Assembly: GCA_934541105.1 (NCBI GenBank)
Contig: CAKTDA010000003.1
Span: forward strand, 62,001-126,000
DNA: 64,000 nt
Reading direction: 5' to 3'
From: an uncultured Luteitalea sp.
Lineage (GTDB): Bacteria > Acidobacteriota > Vicinamibacteria > Vicinamibacterales > Vicinamibacteraceae
The position numbers and the translations under genes were made by a program. The notes beneath the pieces are model-generated. The model was not told the origin of the DNA. It ran no database searches and worked only from the letters and a program-made list of their open reading frames with translations. The number at the start of each line of letters is the position of its first letter. The stretch's first letter is position 1. Positions 50,147 through 58,022 of the stretch are shown in pieces.

Positions 50147-51342
50147 CCCGCATTGCGATCCTCGGCAGCACGGGGTCGATTGGCGTGAGTGCCCTCGACG
50201 TCGTCGCGGCGCACCCGGACCGGCTCCAGGTCGTCGGGCTTGCCGCAGGCACCAACGTCGAGCGGATGGGCGGGCAGGTCGAGCGATTCCGCCCGCGGGC
50301 CGTCGCAATGGGCACGAACACCGCCGTTCTCGACATCCAGGCGGGCCTCGGGGCCGATGCGCGTCGCGGCGTGCAGGAGTGGGCCTCGGGTCGGCAGGGG
50401 CTGGCGACAATCGCGACGCAGCCCGACGTGGACGTCGTGCTGTGTGCGTGCTCGGGGACCGAGGCGCTCGAGGCGGTGCTTGCCGCCATCGATGCCGGCA
50501 AGCGCATTGCGCTCGCCAACAAGGAAGTGCTGGTGATGGCCGGCGCGCTGGTGATGGCGGCGGCAGCCGCCCGTGGCGTGGACGTGCTGCCGGTGGACAG
50601 CGAGCACAACGCGATTCACCAGTGTCTCGCCGGTCACCCGCGATCGCACGTGCGGCGCCTGGTGCTCACCGCCTCGGGCGGTCCATTCCGCACCACGCCG
50701 GCCGCCGATCTCGCGACCGTCACGGCCGCCGACGCGCTCAGCCATCCGACCTGGAAGATGGGCCGCAAGATCACCGTCGATTCGGCGACGATGATGAACA
50801 AGGGGCTCGAGGTGATCGAGGCGCGCTGGCTGTTCGACGTGACGCCCGACCGCATCGACGTCGTCATCCACCCCCAGTCGGTCGTGCATTCGATGGTCGA
50901 GTTCGAGGACGGCTCGCTGCTCGCGCAGCTCGGCGTCACGGACATGAAGCTGCCGATTCAGTACGCGTTCACTTATCCGGACCGCTGGCCGAGTCCGGTG
51001 CCGCGGCTCGACTGGCGCGACGGGCTGGACCTGCGGTTCGAGGCGCCCGACCTCGAGCGTTTTCCGTGCCTGCGGCTTGCATATGAGGCAATCCGGGCCG
51101 GCGGTGCGGCGCCCGTGGTGTTGAACGCGGCCAACGAGATTGCCGTAGCGTCTTTTCTCGGGGGGCACACGCCTTTCACGGGCATCGCCAGGACGGTCGC
51201 CGACGTCCTGGCGGAGGCCGCCGGCCGGTCGCTCGACACCGCATCACTCGCTGCCATCCGCGACGTGGACGGGTGGGCGCGCCGGCAGGCGGCCGCCCGG
51301 CTCAGCGCAGTAGAATCGACTGGACGAGGCATTTCCGCGTGA
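50143..51342 (+). CDS. dxr: 1-deoxy-D-xylulose 5-phosphate reductoisomerase
   Basis: Second step of the MEP isoprenoid pathway, producing methylerythritol phosphate with NADPH. The 399 residues include the NADPH loop ILGSTGSIGVSALDVV, ANKEVLVMAG, the metal ligands in PVDSEHNAIHQ, ASGGPFRTTP, HPTWKMGRKITVDSATMMNKGLEVIEARWLFD and VHSMVEFEDGSLLAQLG, and LNAANEIAVASFLGG. The GTG overlaps the cdsA stop. It shares its substrate with the PdxJ route. Confidence 0.96.
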   Translation: MTRIAILGSTGSIGVSALDVVAAHPDRLQVVGLAAGTNVERMGGQVERFRPRAVAMGTNTAVLDIQAGLGADARRGVQEWASGRQGLATIATQPDVDVVLCACSGTEALEAVLAAIDAGKRIALANKEVLVMAGALVMAAAAARGVDVLPVDSEHNAIHQCLAGHPRSHVRRLVLTASGGPFRTTPAADLATVTAADALSHPTWKMGRKITVDSATMMNKGLEVIEARWLFDVTPDRIDVVIHPQSVVHSMVEFEDGSLLAQLGVTDMKLPIQYAFTYPDRWPSPVPRLDWRDGLDLRFEAPDLERFPCLRLAYEAIRAGGAAPVVLNAANEIAVASFLGGHTPFTGIARTVADVLAEAAGRSLDTASLAAIRDVDGWARRQAAARLSAVESTGRGISA

Positions 51343-52664
51343 CAAATCTCTGGGCGTTCCTGTTCGTCCTGGGTGTACTCGTGTTCGTGCACGAGCTGGG
51401 ACACTTCCTCCTCGCGCGCTGGAACGGCGTGCGGGTGCTGACGTTCTCGCTGGGGTTCGGCCCGAAGCTGCTGTCGTTCACGCGGGGCGGCACCGAGTAC
51501 TGCGTCAGCGCGATTCCGCTCGGCGGCTACGTGAAGATGGCCGGAGAGTCGCCCGACGACCCGCGCGCCGGCAGTCCCGACGAGTTCATGTCGAAGTCGA
51601 AGTGGCAGCGCTTCCAGATCCTCATCGCGGGCCCGCTGATGAACCTGCTGCTCGCGGTCGGCGTGATGACCTTCGTCAACTGGAGCGGCGCCACCGAGCC
51701 GGCGTTCGAGCAGCGCACGCCCGTCGTCGGCCGCGTGCTGCCCGGGTCGCCCGCCGAGAAGGCCGGCATCGTGGCTGGCGACGTGATCGTGTCGTTTGCC
51801 GATCGCGACGTGGACACGTGGCAGGCGCTCCAGATGCGCGTGGTGCCGCGGGCCAACCGCGAGGTGCCGATCGTCATCCGCCGGGATGGCCAGCGCCAGC
51901 AACTGACGGTGGTGCCCGAGGCCCAGACGAAATACGAGATCGGCGATCTCGGCATCGCCCCGTCGGTGCACCCCGAGATTGCGCAGGTGCTGCCGGGCAG
52001 TGCGGCCGAACAGGCGGGGCTGCAGGTCAAGGACGTGATCGTGTCGTTCAACGGCGCCGCCACGACCGGTTTCACGCTGGCGCACATGATCGAGGAGATC
52101 GGCAAGCGCGCCGGCCAGCCGGTCTCGCTCGGCATCCGGCGCAACGGCAATCACCTCGACATCACCGCGACGCCGCGCGAGACGGGCGGCGTCGGGCGCC
52201 TCGGCATGCACCTCAGTGCCTTCGAGACCGTCACCGTGCAGCCCGGGTTCATCGAGGCCATCGGCATGAGCGTCCGCCAGAACTGGGAGTGGACCTCGAT
52301 GATCGGCGAGATGCTCGCGGGGCTGTTCACCGCCGAGACGTCGCCGCGTCAGCTGATGGGCCCGCTCGGCATCGCCGAAGTCGCAGGCGGGGCGGCGACG
52401 GTCGGCTGGGCGGCGCTCTTCGGCACGATGGCGATGATCAGCCTGAACCTCGGGCTGCTCAACCTGCTGCCGATCCCGATCCTCGACGGCGGGCACATCG
52501 CCATCCTCGCGATCGAGGGCGTCGCCCGTCGCGACTTCAGCATGCGCGTCAAGGAGCGGATGCTGATGGCCGGCTTCGCCGTGCTGATGCTGTTGATGGT
52601 GACGGTCATCTACAACGACCTGACCCGTGTGGAATGGCTGGGCCGCCTGCTCGGCCGCGGATGA
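51339..52664 (+). CDS. rseP: Site-2 intramembrane zinc metalloprotease RseP
   Basis: Cuts transmembrane anti-sigma factors and leftover signal peptides. The 441 residues start with the zinc site HELGH (18-22, in VFVHELGHFLLARW), then FGPKLLSF and the G-x-G membrane loop YCVSAIPLGGYVKM. Two PDZ domains follow (GRVLPGSPAEKAGIVAGDVIVSF and AQVLPGSAAEQAGLQVKDVIVSF). The third zinc ligand is in NLLPIPILDGGH near residue 380. The GTG overlaps the dxr stop. TAGAAT at 51311-51316 lies 22 bp upstream. Confidence 0.95.
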   Translation: MTNLWAFLFVLGVLVFVHELGHFLLARWNGVRVLTFSLGFGPKLLSFTRGGTEYCVSAIPLGGYVKMAGESPDDPRAGSPDEFMSKSKWQRFQILIAGPLMNLLLAVGVMTFVNWSGATEPAFEQRTPVVGRVLPGSPAEKAGIVAGDVIVSFADRDVDTWQALQMRVVPRANREVPIVIRRDGQRQQLTVVPEAQTKYEIGDLGIAPSVHPEIAQVLPGSAAEQAGLQVKDVIVSFNGAATTGFTLAHMIEEIGKRAGQPVSLGIRRNGNHLDITATPRETGGVGRLGMHLSAFETVTVQPGFIEAIGMSVRQNWEWTSMIGEMLAGLFTAETSPRQLMGPLGIAEVAGGAATVGWAALFGTMAMISLNLGLLNLLPIPILDGGHIAILAIEGVARRDFSMRVKERMLMAGFAVLMLLMVTVIYNDLTRVEWLGRLLGRG

Positions 52665-52678
52665 ACAACGGAGGAGAC

Positions 52679-53542
52679 ATGACGAAGATGCTCGGACGTG
52701 CCCTGCAAGCCGTGGCACTTGGGATGTTGATCCCGGTGATGGCGTTCGCCCAGAGCGCCCAGGCCGACCTCGACGATCTGCAGGCGCAGGTGAGTTCGCT
52801 CGGGCAGCAGATCGAGACACTGCGCGCGACCGACGCGGCCCGCGCGACGCGACTCGGCACCGAACTCGATCAGATCCGCGACGAGGTGGCGTACCTGCGC
52901 GTGCGGCTGCGCCGCGAGAACAGCCTGCCGCCCAACGAGCTGAACGCCGTCCGCGATCGGTTGCGATCGCTCGATCGCGACGTCTCGGGGACGGCGCTGC
53001 GTGAGGCCGCCCCTGCCGGGCGCGCCGGCGAGATCTCGGTGGGCCAGGAGCTCGACGCGCGACTCCAGACGCCGCTGAACTCCAGCAACGCCGAGGTCGA
53101 GGACCGCTTCGAGGCGACGACGCTCATCGACCTGTATCAGGGAGACCAGCTGCTCGTGCCGGCGGGCTCGGTGCTGCGCGGTGTCGTCAGCAGCGTCGAG
53201 CGCGCGACCCGCACCGACCGTCGCGGCAGCCTGACGCTGTCGTTCGACCAGATGACGGTCGAGGGCCGCACGTACCGCATCCGCGCATCGGTGACGCAGG
53301 CGCTCCAGGGAGAGGGGCTGCGGGGCGAGGTCGGCAAGATGACGACGGGGGCAGCAGCGGGCGCCATCCTCGGCGGCATCCTCGGGGGCTTCAAGGGCGC
53401 GATGGCCGGCATCCTGATTGGCGGCGGCGGGGCCGTGCTCGCGACGCCGGGCACGAACGTGGACCTCGACGCGGGCACGGTGCTCCGCGTGCGCTTCGAC
53501 GCGCCGGTGTCCCTCGCCGACGATTCCGGTTCGGGGCGCTGA
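52679..53542 (+). CDS. Exported coiled-coil protein with glycine-rich beta domain, unknown function
   Basis: A 287-residue protein. A signal peptide (about 3-26, MLGRALQAVALGMLIPVMAFA) precedes a coiled coil (about 30-75, LDDLQAQVSSLGQQIETLRATDAARATRLG). The C-terminal part begins ISVGQELDARLQTPLNSSNAEVEDRFEATTLIDLYQGDQLLVPAGSVLRGVV, which resembles the beta region of TrbI/VirB10-type proteins, and contains a hydrophobic glycine-rich stretch GAAAGAILGGILGGFKGAMAGILIGGGG. GGAGGAG precedes the ATG at 52679; an ATG at 52661 overlapping the rseP stop is also possible. An envelope role is likely, but not defined. Confidence 0.75.
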   Translation: MTKMLGRALQAVALGMLIPVMAFAQSAQADLDDLQAQVSSLGQQIETLRATDAARATRLGTELDQIRDEVAYLRVRLRRENSLPPNELNAVRDRLRSLDRDVSGTALREAAPAGRAGEISVGQELDARLQTPLNSSNAEVEDRFEATTLIDLYQGDQLLVPAGSVLRGVVSSVERATRTDRRGSLTLSFDQMTVEGRTYRIRASVTQALQGEGLRGEVGKMTTGAAAGAILGGILGGFKGAMAGILIGGGGAVLATPGTNVDLDAGTVLRVRFDAPVSLADDSGSGR

Positions 53543-53563
53543 CGCCCTGATGCAGGCGGGCCC

Positions 53564-54439
53564 CTACGATTTCGGGGCCTGATACGTCCGCCGGCCCCGG
53601 ACGACGAGTCCGGGCCGGTTGACGCGCACCTCGATGCGGTGCACCTTGCCGTCGGTCTGCGGCTCGAACCCGAGCAGGTACTGGCTGTGGAGTTCCTGCG
53701 CCACGCGGGTGAAGGTCGGGCCGAGATCGTCGGTGTTCTTCAGCTCGAAGTAGCCGCCGCCGGTTTCCTCGGCGAGCCTGCGCAGCGCGCCGTCGGGACG
53801 GGTCCGGATGTTCATCATCTGCGACTCGAGCCCGATCCCGTAGACCATCACTTCCTCTTCGCGCGCCCTCCGGAGCACCTCGTCGCGGCCGGCCCTGCTT
53901 GCCGTGTCGGCGCCGTCGGTGAATGCCAGGATCACCTTGCGACCCTCGACGGGCAGCAACTCGTCGAGGCTGAAGATCAGCGCGTCGTACAACCGCGTCG
54001 GGTTGCCGAACTGCATGTCGCGGATCGAACGGATCAGCATGTCGCGGTCGCTGCTGAACTCGCTCAGGAAGGCGATCTTGTCGTTGAAGTAGCCGATGCG
54101 CCCCTTGTCGTCGGGCAGCAGCCGGATCACGAACTGCTCGGCCGCCTGCTTGAGCAGCTCGAGGTTCATCGTCATGCTGCCGCTCGAGTCGAGCATCACG
54201 GCAACGGTCACCGGCTGGATCTGGTTGTCGAAGATGGTGATCGGGACCCTGGTCTTCTCGTCGAAGACGACGAAGTCCTCCTGGAGCAGGCCGGGGACGA
54301 GGCGCTTGTTCGCGTCGGTCACCGTCACGTAGACGGGCACGTTCTGTGCACCGACGCGGAATGTCGGTTGCGCAGCCAGCAGGCGCGCCCCGCCAACGGA
54401 CGCCGGAACCGACAGCAACAGGTCTCGCCTCGTGATCAT
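53564..54439 (-). CDS. VWFA-domain protein (acidobacterial VWFA-related type)
   Basis: A 291-residue exported protein. After a signal (ITRRDLLLSVPASVGGARLLAA, with a double arginine that could be Tat-like), residues 30-85 form the N-terminal strand domain, then the von Willebrand A domain from VAVMLDSSGSMTMNLELLKQ (MIDAS DxSxS) through ILAFTDGADTAS. The C-terminus HSQYLLGFEPQTDGKVHRIEVRVNRPGLVVRGRRTYQAP is typical of VWFA-related proteins that are abundant in Acidobacteria. Likely binds a surface or periplasmic partner. Confidence 0.88.
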   Translation of the reverse strand: MITRRDLLLSVPASVGGARLLAAQPTFRVGAQNVPVYVTVTDANKRLVPGLLQEDFVVFDEKTRVPITIFDNQIQPVTVAVMLDSSGSMTMNLELLKQAAEQFVIRLLPDDKGRIGYFNDKIAFLSEFSSDRDMLIRSIRDMQFGNPTRLYDALIFSLDELLPVEGRKVILAFTDGADTASRAGRDEVLRRAREEEVMVYGIGLESQMMNIRTRPDGALRRLAEETGGGYFELKNTDDLGPTFTRVAQELHSQYLLGFEPQTDGKVHRIEVRVNRPGLVVRGRRTYQAPKS

Positions 54440-54537
54440 GGTGTAAGCCTAGCAAAAGGTCGCGGGCGCCACTCGCCGGCGGCTTGACCCCCTGCACGCC
54501 GGCCCGTCACACTGGGCCTCCCCGTGCAGGCCCCTTG

Positions 54538-55542
54538 ATGATGCCGATCCGCCGTCGTGCCCGATCGTGGGACGTTGCCCGCCGTGCGTTGGCCTGTCTC
54601 GCCCTGGCGGCGGTCGCCGGGACGATGCGCGGGAGCGCGCTGGAGGTGACGCCAGCCGCTGCGTCGCGTGCCGGGCAGGAACGGGTCCGGACCCGCGTGC
54701 TGCTGGAGCGCCCCGGCATCACGCTGCGGATCGTGCGGCCGTCGCTCGCGACGGGCCTCGTCGGCGCGGTCCTGCGGATCGAGCGGAGCGGCGTGGCGCG
54801 CGACGTCGTGCTCGATGGCACGGCCACGGGTCGCCGCGCGAGGGGCATCTCGGACGTCAGGCTGCTCGAGGACGGCCGTCGTGCGGTGCTGCACGTCGAT
54901 CGCAACCACGAAGCCTCCGGCCTGATCGTGGTCGACATCCGCGCTGGTGCCGTCGTGGATGCCGTCGTGGGGCGCGACCTGACGCCGTCGCCCGACGGGC
55001 GGTACTGGGCCTTCGAGGAGTACGCCTCGCGAACGGTCGAGCGCTGGCCGCATACCGAGACGGTGTATGCCCTCTACGATGCCGGGGCGCCGGCGCCAGC
55101 CAATGCCCGCGCCTGTCCGGGCCACGACGACAGGTGCCGCGGCGAGGTCCTGTTCCTTCCCGATCGGCTCACGCTCTGCCACGAGATCGCCACGACGCGC
55201 GGCGGGTCGTGCCTGGCGTCGGCCGACAAGCCGCCACGGCACGAGCGGCGGTCGCCATTTGCCTGGCTGTCGCCGCGCGAGGTGGCGTGGGTTGACGTGG
55301 ACCGCGCGCGCGGCACCAGCACGCTGGTCGTGGCGGCCGTCCGTGAGGGAGCGCCTGCGGCGGTGCGCGCCGTGGTGCTGGAGCGGGCGCAGGTGATTGA
55401 GGACGTCGAGTTCCCGCCGGCGCGGGAAGCGTGGACAATCGAGCGCATCACCCGCGACGCGGATCGGTCGCGGGTGTGGCTGCATTTCCGTACCCGGGTT
55501 GCCGACACGCGGTTGCCGCGCCTCGGCGTCCGGGTGTCCTGA
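54538..55542 (+). CDS. Exported hypothetical protein with beta-propeller-like pattern
   Basis: A 334-residue protein I do not recognise. It has an Arg-rich N-terminus and a hydrophobic signal (about 16-34, ALACLALAAVAGTMRGSA). The rest alternates strands with DGRRAVLHVDRN, SPDGRYWAFEEYASRT and SPREVAWVDVDRARGTSTLVV, which recall TolB/WD-like blades, plus several cysteines (CPGHDDRCRGE, LTLCHEI, SCLAS) that may form disulfides. ATG 54538 and 54541 are both possible. It is 11 bp upstream of the amidohydrolase gene, so the two may be transcribed together. Confidence 0.6.
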   Translation: MMPIRRRARSWDVARRALACLALAAVAGTMRGSALEVTPAAASRAGQERVRTRVLLERPGITLRIVRPSLATGLVGAVLRIERSGVARDVVLDGTATGRRARGISDVRLLEDGRRAVLHVDRNHEASGLIVVDIRAGAVVDAVVGRDLTPSPDGRYWAFEEYASRTVERWPHTETVYALYDAGAPAPANARACPGHDDRCRGEVLFLPDRLTLCHEIATTRGGSCLASADKPPRHERRSPFAWLSPREVAWVDVDRARGTSTLVVAAVREGAPAAVRAVVLERAQVIEDVEFPPAREAWTIERITRDADRSRVWLHFRTRVADTRLPRLGVRVS

Positions 55543-55553
55543 GAGGCGGATCG

Positions 55554-57080
55554 ATGGTTCGTGGATGGCTTGCGCGGCGGTCGTGGCCGCTCGTCGCACT
55601 TGCGGCGATCGTGGGCGCGTCGGCGGTCGTGGTCTCGGGTCAGGGGCGCACCGGCGCGCGCGACACGGCGGTCCACGCGCGCAAGCCCGCGCGGCTGCTG
55701 ATCCGGCACGCGATGGTGATCTACGGCAACGGCAAGCCGCCGTACGGGCCGATGGACATCCTCGTGCAGGACGGGCTCATCGCGAGCATCGCCCCGTCGC
55801 TGCCCGTCGAGGCCGACGCGGTGATCGACGCGACCGGCAAGTACGTGATGCCGGGGCTCGTCGACACGCACATGCACTGGCACGACGAGCGGGCCGGCAT
55901 CCCGATGCCGATCCAGTACGCGCGCAACCTCTACCTCGCGAGCGGCGTGACGCTCACGCGCGAGAACGGCGGCAACTTCGGCAAGAGCAAGCAGTGGCAG
56001 GCCCAGTCGAGTGCCGACCAGATCATCGCGCCGCGCATGCAGGTCTACTGGGTGGTGGCGCGCGGCAACGGCACGGCAGAGGCCATCCGCGCCAACGTCC
56101 GCGAAGCCAAGGCGCGCGGTGCCGACGGGCTCAAGATCTTCGGCATGGACCGCGACCAGCTCGAGGCGCTGATGGCGGAGGCCAAGGTGCAGGGGCTGAA
56201 GACGACCACGCACATCGCGGTCGAGGAAGTCACCGCGCGGGACTTCGCCGAGCTCGGCGTGGACTCGATCGAGCACTTCTACGGCGTCGCCGACGCGGCG
56301 CTCGACGGCGTGCAGCACTTCCCGCCTGACATGAACTACAGCAACGAACTGCTGCGGTTCTCGAAGGCCGGCGAGCTGTACGCGCAGGCCGACCCCGCGA
56401 AGCTCGACGCCGTGCTCGACCTGATGGTGGAGAAGAAGGTCGCGTGGAGCCCGACGCTCTCGATCTACGAGGCGAGCCGAGACGTGATCAAGGCGCAGAA
56501 CCTCCCGTGGTACCGCGAGTACCTGCACCCCGCGCTGCAGGCGTTCTTCGAGCCGAACCTCGCCAACCACGGCTCCTACTTCACCGGCTGGACCAACACG
56601 ATGGAGGTGCGGTGGAAGCAGCAGTACCGCATCTGGATGGACGCCCTGCGCGCCTTCGGCCGCAAGGGCGGCGTCATCACGACCGGCGACGACGCGGGGT
56701 TCATCCATTCGCTGTACGGGTTCGGCCTCGTGCGCGAGCTCGAGCTGCACGAGGAAGCGGGGTTCCATCCGCTCGACGTCATCAGGCACGGCACGGTGAA
56801 CGGCGCGACGCTGCTCGGCATGGGCGATCGCCTGGGACGCGTGCGCCAGGGCTACCTCGCGGACCTGCTCGTCGTGAACGGCAACCCGCTCGAGAACCTG
56901 CGCGTGCTCAACCCGTACGGCATCGACGTCATGAAGGACGGCCGCATGGCGCGGGGCGGCGGCATCGAGTGGACGATCAAGAACGGCATCCCGTACCACG
57001 GCCCGACGCTCATGAAGGAGGTCAAGGCAATGGTGGACGCCGATCGGAAGAAGGCCGAGGCGCGGCAGACCAACCCGTAA
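55554..57080 (+). CDS. Amidohydrolase-family protein, exported
   Basis: A 508-residue metal-dependent hydrolase. A signal anchor (about 8-33) precedes the beta-sandwich start LLIRHAMVIYGNGKPPYGPMDILVQDGLIASI. The barrel shows GLVDTHMHWH (two histidines), KTTTHIAVEEVTARDF, DSIEHFYGVAD, and the late Asp in ITTGDDAGFIHSLYG, followed by NGATLLGMGDRLGRVRQGYLADLLVVNGNPLENL. Closest in feel to imidazolonepropionase/prolidase-like relatives that secrete into the periplasm. Substrate unknown; GAGAGG lies upstream of the ATG. Confidence 0.85.
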   Translation: MVRGWLARRSWPLVALAAIVGASAVVVSGQGRTGARDTAVHARKPARLLIRHAMVIYGNGKPPYGPMDILVQDGLIASIAPSLPVEADAVIDATGKYVMPGLVDTHMHWHDERAGIPMPIQYARNLYLASGVTLTRENGGNFGKSKQWQAQSSADQIIAPRMQVYWVVARGNGTAEAIRANVREAKARGADGLKIFGMDRDQLEALMAEAKVQGLKTTTHIAVEEVTARDFAELGVDSIEHFYGVADAALDGVQHFPPDMNYSNELLRFSKAGELYAQADPAKLDAVLDLMVEKKVAWSPTLSIYEASRDVIKAQNLPWYREYLHPALQAFFEPNLANHGSYFTGWTNTMEVRWKQQYRIWMDALRAFGRKGGVITTGDDAGFIHSLYGFGLVRELELHEEAGFHPLDVIRHGTVNGATLLGMGDRLGRVRQGYLADLLVVNGNPLENLRVLNPYGIDVMKDGRMARGGGIEWTIKNGIPYHGPTLMKEVKAMVDADRKKAEARQTNP

Positions 57081-57093
57081 GGCGGCAGCCCGA

Positions 57094-57099
57094 TAGAAT
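57094..57099 (+). promoter_or_regulatory. Putative -10 box for a leaderless beta-lactamase-like mRNA
   Basis: TAGAAT ends six bases before the ATG at 57106, so transcription would start at the start codon. No Shine-Dalgarno and no -35 are visible. Confidence 0.4.
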
Positions 57100-57105
57100 C
57101 TCCTC

Positions 57106-58008
57106 ATGGCTCGCCTCGCCGCGCTCGTCTTCCTGTGCCTCGCCTTCGTGCCGGCGCGACCGGCAGTCGCCGACGATCTGGGTGCGCGCGTGGCCGCCCT
57201 GACGAAGGACTTCGAGGGCACCGTTTCGGTGTATGCGAAACACCTCGGCAGCGGGCGTGAGTTCGCGATCCGGGCGGACGAGAAGGTCCGAACCGCGAGC
57301 ACGATCAAGCTGCCGATCCTGTGCGCGCTCCAGGCGCAGGTCGCCCGCGGTGCGGTGGGCTGGCGCGATGCCATCACGCTGCGCGAGGCGGACAAGATCC
57401 CCGGCTCGGGTGTGCTGGCGTCGCTGACCGACGGCTCCGTGTTCTCGGTGCGCGACCTCGCGATCCTGATGATCGTCGTGTCGGACAACACGGCGACGAA
57501 CCTGCTGCTGGACCGGATGGGCGGTGCCGACATCGTCAACGACTATCTCGACACGCTCGGCCTGACGGCGACGCGGTCGCTGCGCAAGGTCCGCGGCGAC
57601 GCCACGCCGGCGTCGGGCTGGAGCCGCGCCGGCCGGTTGCCGGAGAACGAGCGATACGGCCTCGGCGTCAGCACGCCGCGCGAGATGGTGCGCCTGCTCG
57701 AGGCGCTTCACGCGGGCCGGGTCGTCAGCCCGGATGCCTCCAGGGACGTCCTCGCGATCATGCGCAAGCAGCAGGTGACCGACGGCATCGGCCGCCACGC
57801 GACATATCCCGTGGCCAGCAAGAGCGGCGCGCTCGACGCCCTCCGCAGCGACGTCGGGATCGTGACGACGCCCTCCGGGCCGATTGCCATCGCGATCACC
57901 GTGGACGGGATGCCGACGGTCGACTACTCGCCGGACAACGCGGGCGACAAGTTGATCTGGGAGATCTCGCGCGCGATCGTCGACGGCCTCCAGACGGGCG
58001 ACAGGTAG
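57106..58008 (+). CDS. Class A beta-lactamase-like serine hydrolase
   Basis: A 300-residue protein with a signal peptide (about 1-22). It has the SxxK motif STIK (Ser65, Lys68), SDN at 126-128 and KSG at 239-241 in place of the common KTG. The usual ExxLN of the omega loop is not present; the nearest acidic residue is in LPENERYG (Glu180). That leaves open whether it hydrolyses beta-lactams, acts as a D,D-peptidase-like protein, or is weakly active. It is adjacent to an unrelated amidohydrolase and DUF885 peptidase. Confidence 0.85.
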   Translation: MARLAALVFLCLAFVPARPAVADDLGARVAALTKDFEGTVSVYAKHLGSGREFAIRADEKVRTASTIKLPILCALQAQVARGAVGWRDAITLREADKIPGSGVLASLTDGSVFSVRDLAILMIVVSDNTATNLLLDRMGGADIVNDYLDTLGLTATRSLRKVRGDATPASGWSRAGRLPENERYGLGVSTPREMVRLLEALHAGRVVSPDASRDVLAIMRKQQVTDGIGRHATYPVASKSGALDALRSDVGIVTTPSGPIAIAITVDGMPTVDYSPDNAGDKLIWEISRAIVDGLQTGDR

Positions 58009-58022
58009 ACGCGACGGCGCAC

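Noticed and set aside
55074..57539. Long 821-codon open frame on the minus strand
   Set aside because: It is antisense to the amidohydrolase and its neighbours, has Arg/Val/His-biased composition typical of GC-rich shadow frames, and shows no domain.
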